In this document: positions 1 to 7,260 of the stretch, one piece after another
Numbering within the stretch: the first letter of the stretch is position 1
Layout: the number at the start of each line of letters is the position of its first letter
Assembly: GCA_964477035.1 (NCBI GenBank)
Contig: CAYZCW010000001.1
Location: forward strand, 310,001-374,000
DNA: 64,000 nt
Source of the DNA: SLSG01 sp964477035
Lineage (GTDB): Bacteria; Bacteroidota; Bacteroidia; Bacteroidales; UBA7960
Reading direction: 5' to 3'
The notes under the pieces: generated by a model
The model's database searches: none
The model's input: only the letters and a program-made list of their open reading frames with translations
Told to the model about the DNA's origin: nothing
Translations under genes and position numbers: made by a program

Positions 1-519
1 CATGAACTCCATTTTTCCCTGGCGGATGCGGTATTGGCGCTTGAGGGTGAGGCGTCCCTTCACCTGGCCCGCCGGGGCCTCGTAATGTGCCGGCCCCGTT
101 TCGAAGTCGTAAAACATGCTGGAAACCGGCGCCCGCCAGTCATGCACCAGGTTGCGGTTTTCCTCCGGGTCAAAAAAGGAATGCACCCCGATGTAATAGG
201 GCCGCGGCTGCCCGTCTTCGTGAAAGTCGATGCGTCCGAAATAGGGGGAGTCCATCAGCCGGGCCAGCCGTTTTTTACGGTCCAGCGCCTTCTCTCCCTT
301 GATGGCCATGTGGGTGATGGACATGCGCACGGCTTCCTTCTCCATGCGGTCCATGCCGGTCTTGTTCTCGTAGAGGTAATCTTTGGTTTCCTGCAGGTCG
401 GACGCCTGTTCGCGCACCACCACGTCCGAATCCTCCATGGCCACCGCCAGCCTGTCCAGCAGGGCATGCAGGTGGGCTTTTTCCTCTTTTTCTGTCTTGT
501 TTATGGTCGGATGGGTCAT
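1..519 (-). CDS. helD: HelD-like superfamily I helicase/ATPase, N-terminal part (cut by window edge)
   Basis: The frame reads from an ATG at 519 to the left edge of the window without a stop, giving the first 173 residues. The protein starts with a charged helical segment (about residues 8-90). It then has the conserved block SPYFGRIDF, a YYIGVHSF segment and DWRAPVSSMFYDFE, followed by GxLxLKRQYRI. In the HelD / UvrD-like family this N-terminal arm precedes the Walker A motif and inserts into RNA polymerase to recycle stalled enzyme. The ATPase motifs lie outside the window, so catalysis cannot be judged. Only 13 bases separate it from the small membrane-protein gene upstream, so the two are probably co-transcribed. 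The helicase family is clear; the specific RNA-polymerase-recycling role is inferred from the family. Confidence 0.82.
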   Translation of the reverse strand, partial: MTHPTINKTEKEEKAHLHALLDRLAVAMEDSDVVVREQASDLQETKDYLYENKTGMDRMEKEAVRMSITHMAIKGEKALDRKKRLARLMDSPYFGRIDFHEDGQPRPYYIGVHSFFDPEENRNLVHDWRAPVSSMFYDFETGPAHYEAPAGQVKGRLTLKRQYRIRQGKMEFM

Positions 520-532
520 GGGTCACTTGCGG

Positions 533-997
533 CTAATGCTTCACCTCCACTTCGATCTGCAGGCCCCTTTCCTTCGCCTGCTTGTCCAGGCCGGCTCCCA
601 CGGCCATGCCGAGGACCATGCCCATGGGGATGCCGATGGCCAGGAAGGACATATTGCTGCTGCTCACAGCGAACGCAAGACCTAAGGGGACGCCAAAGAC
701 CGAGAGGCCCAGGGCCATCCACAGGTCGCGGTAATGGTTCTTGACCACCAGTTTCAACTCTTTCTCCAGTTTCCGCAGGGTCTGTTTCTGGGTCCGGCGG
801 ACCAGCCGCTTCATTTCCCGTTCCGTCCCGTGGAACCGGTTCACTTCGTCGATCCCGGCATTGATGTACCGGACCATGTCCACGGGCAGGTCCCTTTTTC
901 TCAGGGCCTCCAGAAGCCGTTCAAAGCTTTGAAAAACAATGGCCAGGCCCACGCTTTTCATGCTTCCCGGCCGGTCCTGTAGATGCTTAATTTCCAT
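533..997 (-). CDS. small two-helix membrane protein of unknown function
   Basis: I do not recognise a named family. From the ATG at 997 the product is 154 residues: a soluble, basic, helix-rich N-terminal part (to about residue 100) followed by two hydrophobic segments joined by a short turn. The helices are rich in Gly, Met and Ala (AIGIPMGMVLGMAVGAG). The end is a charged tail finishing in EVEVKH. Longer starts exist at 1030 and at a TTG at 1042, but the AGGAGG just before 1030 touches the start codon and is too close to act as a normal ribosome site. I prefer 997. The gene lies between the hybrid kinase and helD on the same strand and is likely in one operon with helD. Confidence 0.6.
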   Translation of the reverse strand: MEIKHLQDRPGSMKSVGLAIVFQSFERLLEALRKRDLPVDMVRYINAGIDEVNRFHGTEREMKRLVRRTQKQTLRKLEKELKLVVKNHYRDLWMALGLSVFGVPLGLAFAVSSSNMSFLAIGIPMGMVLGMAVGAGLDKQAKERGLQIEVEVKH

Positions 998-1076
998 AGG
1001 GGTTAATTTTGGAATGGCTGCGTGTGCCATCCTCCTTTGCAAAAATCACGCCATGACTTTGGGCCGTGGCCGGGGT

Positions 1077-3428
1077 TCAGGTGGCGGGCCCTCCCTCCAG
1101 CCCGCTTCGAATATGCTGGTACACCACCCTGATGAGGTCTTTTCGGGTGATGGGCTTGGAAAGGTAGTCGTCACAGCCCGCCTCCAGCGCCTTCTCCCGG
1201 TCGCCCAGTATGGCATAGGCCGTTTGGGCAATCACGGGCAGGCCGGGTCTGAATGCCTTGATCTGAAGCGTAGCCTCCAGCCCGTCCATGACCGGCATCT
1301 TGATGTCCATGAGCGCGAGGTGAATCTCCGGGTGCTTGCGGGCGGCCTCAACGGCCTCCCTGCCGTCGGCAGCCCGTATCAGGCCGGCGCCCTCCTTTTC
1401 CAGCAGGGCCTCCAGGTACTCGAAGCTGATCTCATCGTCCTCGGCCACCAGGATCGTCTTTCCCCGAAGGGGTTTTCCCGGCAATGCCCCAGGGAACTCT
1501 TCCCGGTCCGGCAAGGAGGGCTCGACTGGTTGATAAGGAATGCGCACGGTGAAGGTGCTCCCCTTTCCCGGGCTTGAGCGGACGGCCACCGTGCCGCCCA
1601 GAGCCTCGGCGCAGGCCTTGACAATCGACAGGCCCAGGCCGGACCCTTCATGTTCCCGGGTGATGGCCATGTCGGCATGGGTAAACCGTTCGAAGATGGC
1701 TTCCTGCCGGTCGGCCGGGATCCCTGCGCCGGTGTCTTCCACAAAAAAGACCAGGTGCTCCCCGGCGGTGTAATTGCCGAAGGCCACCCGGCCTTCCCGG
1801 GTGAACTTCAGGGCGTTTTTAATGAGGTTGGTCAGGATGCTGTTCAACTTGTTCGGGTCCGACAGGACCAGCGCGGCCGGCCCCTTCAGCTGGCGCCGGA
1901 TGCTCAGTTCCAGTCCCCTGGATGCCGCCTGGGGCTCAAAGAACCGGAGCTGGTGTTGCATGAGGGACCACAGGTTAACCTGTTCCTGCCGCACCCCGGC
2001 CTGGCCTGCTTCAATCCTGGACAATTCGATGATGTCGTTGATGGTGTCCAGCAGCCGCTGCCCGCTTTTGTTCACGATGTCGATGTAGGAGGCCTTCTGG
2101 TCTGTGTTCAGCCCCGGCTGCCTGAGCAGCTCCAGGAAGCCGAGGATGCCATTCATCGGGGTCCGTATCTCGTGAGACATGTTCATCAGAAAAGCCGTCT
2201 TCAGCCGGTCGCTCTCCTCGGCTTTCATCCTGGCCTGCTCCAGCTCGGCCTCGTAATTCTTGAGCCGCGTGATGTCGGTGATGGTTCCCACATAGCCCAG
2301 GGTTTCCCCGTCAGGGCCTCTTTCAGGCACGGCATAGCCAAGGACCCATCTGACGGAGCCGTCAGCATGAAGGAAGCGGTACTCGGCAAAAGAGTCGGCC
2401 TCCCTGCCTGTGGCCTGGTTCCACCCCCGGGATGTTTGTTCCCTGTCTTCGGGGTGCACGCCCTGCAGCCAGCCAAACCCCATGGCTCGCCCGGCCGTCA
2501 TGCCGGAGATCTCACACCACCTGGGATTCACATAGGTGGTCAGGCCCTCCGCATCGGACAGGAAAATGCCAACAGGGGATATGGAGGCCAGGGTGTCGTA
2601 GCGGCGCTGACTAAGCGCTGCGGCCTGGCTGGCCTCCTTCTGAACCTGCTCCTTTTCCCGGCTGACGGTTTCAAACTTCTGCCGGTAGGAGAGGCCGGCA
2701 AACACGTCCCGCAGCCCGGGCTGTTCGTTATGCGTGGCCGGATCGAGGTATTTCAGGTAAGGGCAGAACATGGCGGCGTAGACAATCACGGCCCCGTTTT
2801 TTGACAGGATGCCGGAGGCCAATATCTGTCCCAGGTTTTCCGAGCCCCAGAAGGACAGCAGGGCGAAGAACAATGTGTCGAAACTGACTACCAGTGCCAT
2901 GGTCATCAGCATGCGAAGGAACAGGTGGCGGGTGTAGCGGGAAATGAACTCGAAAAGCACGATGATCAGCAGGGCATCCAGCAGCAGGGTCAGCGTGCCC
3001 GCCACGAACACCCTTGCATTGGTGCGGAATATGTCCAGCGGGATGCCAAAGGGATTGAATATGCTCGTGCGGCTGAAATGCCAGCCGAACACCAGGAGCA
3101 AAAGGGACATGAGGATATTGGCGATGACAAGGGCGTAGATGATCCGTCTGACTTCCAGGGCGTCTTCCCGGATGTAAACCACCAGCACCGTGAACAGGCT
3201 TGCGGTGAACAGCACGGACGATCCCGGCGATACAAGCAGGCCTCCGCCCATTTCCACATAAAACGAGCTGGCGAGAAACACCTGCATGTACTGAAACAGG
3301 CCGATCACGGCATACAGCGGTCCGATGCCCAAAAGAGATCTGAGGCGGAACAGCGTCAGAATCAGGGCGGCCACCAGAATACACTGGCCTGTGAGGATGG
3401 CAAGCTGAAGCAGGCTGTCGGCGGTCAT
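1077..3428 (-). CDS. membrane-bound hybrid sensor histidine kinase (multi-TM sensor, PAS, HisKA, HATPase, receiver)
   Basis: 783 residues. Residues 1-225 form six or seven hydrophobic segments resembling the vitamin-uptake-like membrane sensor domains of some bacterial kinases (from memory). Residues 275-390 are a PAS/PAC domain ending in GTITDITRLKNYE. HisKA follows with phospho-acceptor His419 in NMSHEIRTPMNG. The ATP-binding domain has Asn538 (N box), DTGAGI near 565-570 and GSGLGL at 595-600. A C-terminal receiver (from about 657) has acidic DD at 664-665 and phospho-acceptor Asp708 in LMDIKMPVMDG. It would pass phosphate from His to its own Asp. No output regulator is adjacent, so its partner is unknown. 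An exact promoter -7 element lies 20 bases upstream of the start codon. Confidence 0.9.
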   Translation of the reverse strand: MTADSLLQLAILTGQCILVAALILTLFRLRSLLGIGPLYAVIGLFQYMQVFLASSFYVEMGGGLLVSPGSSVLFTASLFTVLVVYIREDALEVRRIIYALVIANILMSLLLLVFGWHFSRTSIFNPFGIPLDIFRTNARVFVAGTLTLLLDALLIIVLFEFISRYTRHLFLRMLMTMALVVSFDTLFFALLSFWGSENLGQILASGILSKNGAVIVYAAMFCPYLKYLDPATHNEQPGLRDVFAGLSYRQKFETVSREKEQVQKEASQAAALSQRRYDTLASISPVGIFLSDAEGLTTYVNPRWCEISGMTAGRAMGFGWLQGVHPEDREQTSRGWNQATGREADSFAEYRFLHADGSVRWVLGYAVPERGPDGETLGYVGTITDITRLKNYEAELEQARMKAEESDRLKTAFLMNMSHEIRTPMNGILGFLELLRQPGLNTDQKASYIDIVNKSGQRLLDTINDIIELSRIEAGQAGVRQEQVNLWSLMQHQLRFFEPQAASRGLELSIRRQLKGPAALVLSDPNKLNSILTNLIKNALKFTREGRVAFGNYTAGEHLVFFVEDTGAGIPADRQEAIFERFTHADMAITREHEGSGLGLSIVKACAEALGGTVAVRSSPGKGSTFTVRIPYQPVEPSLPDREEFPGALPGKPLRGKTILVAEDDEISFEYLEALLEKEGAGLIRAADGREAVEAARKHPEIHLALMDIKMPVMDGLEATLQIKAFRPGLPVIAQTAYAILGDREKALEAGCDDYLSKPITRKDLIRVVYQHIRSGLEGGPAT

Positions 3429-3447
3429 GGAAAAGGGTTTATGTCCT

Positions 3448-3455
3448 CAAATATA
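3448..3455 (-). promoter_or_regulatory. Bacteroidota-type -7 promoter element for the hybrid kinase
   Basis: On the minus strand this reads TATATTTG, an exact match to the TAnnTTTG element of the Bacteroidota primary sigma factor. It ends 20 bases before the ATG at 3428, giving a leader of roughly 12 bases. I see no good TTTG at the -33 position. Confidence 0.55.
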
Positions 3456-3510
3456 GGGAATTCGCTTGAGGAAAACCCTTTTGTGCCGCATAAACAGTCC
3501 CGGGAGGCTT

Positions 3511-4371
3511 TTACGACCCTGGCCGGAGCCAGTCCCCGCTTGTCTTGTCGACAGGTATTGGCCCCTTACGTCTCAAGCCAGCCTGCCCATAGACCAGGAC
3601 CACCCCCAGGGCAAACAGGGTCAGGGGAATGGCCAGCCAGGTCATCACCCGTTCCATGGGCACGCCCCAGTACATCACCATGAGGTTGAGTCCCAGGTTG
3701 TGAAACAAGTGAAAGAGGGTGATTAACAACATATTGCCCCTGGTGTTGTTGCAGATCCAGGTCATGACCACAGAGGCCACCACGCAGACCCAGGTGAACA
3801 GCCAGAACGGCATCTGTTCCCAGCCCATGCCGGTGAACCAGAGCGGGAGGTGCCATAACCCCCAGAGAAGGCCCAGGACCACAGAGGCCCCCAGGGCCTG
3901 AAAGCGCAACTGAAGCCTGGGCAGGGCAAAGCCCCTCCAGCCAAGCTCTTCGCCCATGGCCCCGGTGACCAGGGAAAGGACCAGGATGCCGGCAAACACG
4001 GGAAGGGAAAAGACTTCAGGTGGTTCCGGGCCGGTCCCGTCAAACAAGTGAAACAGCAAGGCGCCTGCGGCCGCGACGCCCAGGGGGGACAAGGCGGCCA
4101 GGTACCAGCCGGGCCGTTCTCGCCACATGGTCCAGCGCCTGAACAGGCCCCGGATGCCTCCCTTTTGCCGGAGGATGAAGGCAAGCACCATGAATGCCGC
4201 GATGTTGGGCGTCCAGGAGCCCAGGATCACGAACGGCTCAAACGGCAGATCGGCCGAGAGCAGGCCCTGTTGTTTCAGGATGCCCGGCAGGGCGACCAGG
4301 GATACCAGGGCAAAGGCGATGAGGATGAAGGCCGTCAGGGGACGAGCGACAGAGCGTGCGGGAGAATTCAT
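3511..4371 (-). CDS. CPBP-family (type II CAAX/Abi) intramembrane metalloprotease
   Basis: 286 residues with about seven or eight hydrophobic segments. It carries the family's four motifs: Glu141-Glu142 with Arg146 in GEELGWRG, His174 in GLLWGLWHLPLW, and a later helix with His221 and His224 in ITLFHLFHNLG. These residues form the intramembrane metal site of Rce1-type proteases. Members process prenylated proteins in eukaryotes and act in bacteriocin immunity or regulated proteolysis in bacteria. Nothing nearby indicates a substrate. It lies on the minus strand between the PLP enzyme (139-base gap upstream) and the hybrid kinase. No clear promoter was found. Family assignment is strong, biological role unknown. 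Confidence 0.88.
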   Translation of the reverse strand: MNSPARSVARPLTAFILIAFALVSLVALPGILKQQGLLSADLPFEPFVILGSWTPNIAAFMVLAFILRQKGGIRGLFRRWTMWRERPGWYLAALSPLGVAAAGALLFHLFDGTGPEPPEVFSLPVFAGILVLSLVTGAMGEELGWRGFALPRLQLRFQALGASVVLGLLWGLWHLPLWFTGMGWEQMPFWLFTWVCVVASVVMTWICNNTRGNMLLITLFHLFHNLGLNLMVMYWGVPMERVMTWLAIPLTLFALGVVLVYGQAGLRRKGPIPVDKTSGDWLRPGS

Positions 4372-4510
4372 GCCAGGGATTTTCCCGGCAAATTAGGAAA
4401 AATTCCTCAATGCAAAGCCCCCGTTTCCATGATTGTCGAACTTCGGCAGATGCCGGGGATGTCCCCTGTCCCGGTTTGTTTGCCTTCCACGGCGGGCAGG
4501 GCCTTTTTGA

Positions 4511-5692
4511 TCAGACCCTGGCCAGGGCCTGCTTCAGGTCGGCCAGCAGGTCATCCACGTCCTCAATGCCTACGGCCAGGCGGACCAGGTCGTCGGTGAT
4601 GCCGGCCTTGAGCTTGCCTTCTTTCGTCACCCTGGAATGCGTCATGGAGGCCGGGTGTTGGATCAGGGTCTCCACCCCGCCCAGCGAAACGGCCAGAAGC
4701 GCTACCTGGACATTGTCCATGAGGGCCTTGCCGGCCTCGTACCCTCCCTCCAGGCCAAAGCTGATCATGGATCCGCCGTCTTTCATCTGGCGTTTTGCCA
4801 GGTCGTACTGTGGGTGGGACGGCAGCCAGGGGTATTTGACCCAGGCCACCTTCGGGTGGGTCTCCAGGTACACCGCCAGCCTCTTGGCATTTTCGGTGGC
4901 CCGGTCGATCCGCAGCCCGAGGGTCTTTATTCCGCGCAGCACCATATAAGCCTGATGGGGATCCATGTTCATGCCGAAGTTGACCATGATGGCACGCAGT
5001 TTGTCGTACAGCCCGGCTTCCCTGGTGATGACCGCCCCGGCCACGATGTCTGCATGCCCGTTGATGAACTTGGTCAGGGAGTGCATCACGATATCGGCAC
5101 CCAGGTTCAAGGGGTTCTGCAGGTAAGGGCTGCAGAAGGTATTGTCGACCGCCAGCAGCGCCCCGTGCCGGTGGGCGATCTCCGCGCAGGCGCTGATGTC
5201 TGCCAGGTCCATCGTCGGATTGGCCGGGGTTTCAATGAACACCAGCCGGGTGTTGGGCCGGAAGGCTTTTCCCAGGGCGATCGGGTCCGAGGTGTCCACG
5301 AAGCTGGCCTCCACCCCGTATTTGGGATAATGGGTTTCCAGGACGGCCCGGCTGGGGCCATATACGGCCCCCGTGCATACGACATGGTCCCCGGTCCCGA
5401 GGACGCCCTGGTAAATGGTGTTCACGGCGGCCATGCCGGAACTGACGGCGATCCCTTTGTAGCCGTTCTCCAGCAGCGCCAGTTGCCTTTCCAGGGCCTC
5501 GATGGTCGGGTTGCCGATGCGGGTATAGATGTAGCCGTCGTCCTCCCCCGCAAAGCAGCGTGCGCCATGCTCCGCGCTCTTGAATGCAAAGGTGGACGTC
5601 TGGTAGATGGGCACGGTGGCTGCGCCATAGGTGTCATCGATCTCGCCCCCGTGGATGAGTTTGGTGTGGAAACCGGAATGTGTTGGATCCAT
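4511..5692 (-). CDS. PLP-dependent trans-sulfuration enzyme (cystathionine gamma-synthase/lyase or methionine gamma-lyase family)
   Basis: 393 residues, the usual length of the Cys/Met metabolism PLP family. The PLP lysine is Lys208 in HSLTKFINGH; Asp183 (AVDNTF) would pair with the pyridine nitrogen, and Tyr111 (VYGPS) stacks on the cofactor. YTRIGNPT near 56-63 supplies phosphate contacts from the neighbouring subunit. Overall sequence resembles methionine gamma-lyase, including the C-terminal SLGGVETLIQHPASMTHS. However, the residue matching the lyase's catalytic Cys116 is Pro113, which argues against a classical methionine gamma-lyase. Cystathionine gamma-lyase or gamma-synthase activity is equally possible. 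The start is 24 bases after the flavoprotein gene, so both probably share the promoter and operator at 7118-7141. Confidence 0.88.
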   Translation of the reverse strand: MDPTHSGFHTKLIHGGEIDDTYGAATVPIYQTSTFAFKSAEHGARCFAGEDDGYIYTRIGNPTIEALERQLALLENGYKGIAVSSGMAAVNTIYQGVLGTGDHVVCTGAVYGPSRAVLETHYPKYGVEASFVDTSDPIALGKAFRPNTRLVFIETPANPTMDLADISACAEIAHRHGALLAVDNTFCSPYLQNPLNLGADIVMHSLTKFINGHADIVAGAVITREAGLYDKLRAIMVNFGMNMDPHQAYMVLRGIKTLGLRIDRATENAKRLAVYLETHPKVAWVKYPWLPSHPQYDLAKRQMKDGGSMISFGLEGGYEAGKALMDNVQVALLAVSLGGVETLIQHPASMTHSRVTKEGKLKAGITDDLVRLAVGIEDVDDLLADLKQALARV

Positions 5693-5716
5693 AAAAGCCA
5701 GGTTTAATGGTTTGGG

Positions 5717-7072
5717 TTATGACTGCCGCATGCTGGCGGCGATGATTTCAGCTGCTTTGATCAGTGGGTATCCGGCAGGGGATGCCGTCAGGCAGGGATG
5801 TGTGCCAATCTGTGAAGTGAGGAGGCTGTTTACGGTCATGCGGTTTTCAATGGCCAGCCCGATCACGTTGGTGAGTTCTCCCGCGCTGGCTCCGCCGATC
5901 ACCTCTCCCCCGATGATGACCCCTGAATTGCGGGCGGCAATCAGCTTGACCAGTTGCTTGTGGGCCCCCGGCAGGCCGGCCGGGTGCCGGTCAACGCCTT
6001 CGAATGTCCCGGTAAGCACCTGGATGTCTTCCTCCCTGGCACGGGCCTCGGTCAGTCCGGCTGTGCCAAACCCAATGTCATCAATGGCGGTGGAATAAAT
6101 CCCTATGGTGCCGCTGAATGTTTTGACCACATGGATGTGGAAGAGGTTGAGGCCGGCCACCCTGGCTTCAGCACAGGCAGTGGATGCCAGCATGATCGGG
6201 GTGCGCCGGCGGGTCACGAAATCCCTCTTCTGGGCGCAGTCGCCGGCAGCGAATATGTCAGGAACCAGCGTCCTCATGTACTCATCGATGATGATGAAGC
6301 CATCGTCATCCACGGGGATGCCGGACTTGATCGCCAGCATGGTATTGGGCTGGTAGCCCATGGACAGGATGACTGCATCGGCCGGGATGCTGTCCCCATG
6401 GTCCAGGGCCACCCCTTCCACCCGTTCATGTCCGGTCACCTCGGCCACCCCATTGTGGGTGATGACCCGGATGCCCCGCTCCGTCAGAATGCCCTCGATG
6501 CGCGCGGACAATTCTTCATCGAACGCCAGGCTGAGGATGTGGGGCAGCTTTTCCACCAGGGTGACCTCAAAACCTCCTTTATGGAGCTCGTCGGACAATT
6601 CCACCCCGATGAAACCGGCCCCGATGACCACAATCCGGCGCAGGCCTTTAAGCTTTTGAACCATATTGTCCAGGTAGTTCTTATCCTTTGGGATGACGAA
6701 AACATTTTCCAGGTCTTTCCCTTTCAGCCATTTGGGCTTTACCGGGGTGGATCCGGTCCCGATCAGGAGTTTTTTCCAATGGATTTCCTCCCCGCTGGAG
6801 AGTATCGCCGTTTTATGCTGTTTGTCGATGGCCACCACCTCCTCCAGGATGGACTCTATGCCGGCTTTCTCCATCATGGCATCCACGGGCATGATGTTTT
6901 TACCGCTGTTTTCCAACGTTCCGAAAATATAGGGAATGCCGCATGGCACCATCATTTCTTTCTGTTTTTTCACCAGGATGAATTTTTTTTCAGGCCAGGA
7001 GGCTTTCCCCGTCAGTGCGGCAACCATACCGGCTGCGCTGCCGCCGATGACCAGTACGTCGGTTGTTTTCAT
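5717..7072 (-). CDS. FAD-dependent pyridine nucleotide-disulfide oxidoreductase (CoA-disulfide reductase / NADH oxidase-like)
   Basis: 451 residues. The N-terminal FAD fold has VIGGSAAGM (8-16). A single redox cysteine, Cys44 in VPCGIPY, is characteristic of the CoA-disulfide reductase, NADH oxidase and NADH peroxidase group, not of glutathione-reductase types, which have CxxxxC. The NAD fold has VIGAGFIGVE, and the second FAD motif is IFAAGDCAQ. A C-terminal dimerisation domain follows. Likely substrates are CoA disulfide, polysulfide or oxygen/peroxide reduced with NAD(P)H; sequence alone cannot choose. It is the first gene of a unit with the sulfur-handling PLP enzyme 24 bases downstream, and its promoter carries the same operator as the DUF134 operon. 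Confidence 0.87.
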   Translation of the reverse strand: MKTTDVLVIGGSAAGMVAALTGKASWPEKKFILVKKQKEMMVPCGIPYIFGTLENSGKNIMPVDAMMEKAGIESILEEVVAIDKQHKTAILSSGEEIHWKKLLIGTGSTPVKPKWLKGKDLENVFVIPKDKNYLDNMVQKLKGLRRIVVIGAGFIGVELSDELHKGGFEVTLVEKLPHILSLAFDEELSARIEGILTERGIRVITHNGVAEVTGHERVEGVALDHGDSIPADAVILSMGYQPNTMLAIKSGIPVDDDGFIIIDEYMRTLVPDIFAAGDCAQKRDFVTRRRTPIMLASTACAEARVAGLNLFHIHVVKTFSGTIGIYSTAIDDIGFGTAGLTEARAREEDIQVLTGTFEGVDRHPAGLPGAHKQLVKLIAARNSGVIIGGEVIGGASAGELTNVIGLAIENRMTVNSLLTSQIGTHPCLTASPAGYPLIKAAEIIAASMRQS

Positions 7073-7117
7073 CTTTATTTTTGCTTTATGAGGCCATTGC
7101 AGGCCCGGTATCTACCG

Positions 7118-7125
7118 CAAAGATA
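7118..7125 (-). promoter_or_regulatory. -7 promoter element for the flavoprotein/PLP-enzyme operon
   Basis: Minus-strand TATCTTTG matches TAnnTTTG exactly. A matching TTTG at 7147-7150 lies 21 bases upstream as the -33 element. The start codon is at 7072, leaving a leader of about 40 bases. The spacer between the two elements is filled by the palindrome at 7126-7141. Confidence 0.7.
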
Positions 7126-7141
7126 ATGAACAATGGTTCAA
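7126..7141. promoter_or_regulatory. operator palindrome ATGAAC-N4-GTTCAA, shared with the DUF134 promoter
   Basis: Plus strand ATGAAC AATG GTTCAA: half-sites TGAAC/GTTCA are perfect inverted repeats. The block starts immediately next to the -7 element and lies between -7 and -33, where a bound protein would block RNA polymerase. The same block in the same register occurs at 29613-29628. Including the -7 element, 21 of 24 positions are identical between the two promoters. Confidence 0.72.
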
Positions 7142-7260
7142 AACACCAAATTTTGTGGAAATATATGCGGGGGAATCACGGACCTTTGGGTCCCTCTGTG
7201 CAAGGGAAGCCCTGCCCATACAGCCTGGCGTCACGTTTTCATGCCGGCAGGGGAACCGGG

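Noticed and set aside
7180..7193. GGACC-N4-GGTCC hairpin after the selD gene as a terminator
   Set aside because: Short stem and no T run on the minus strand.
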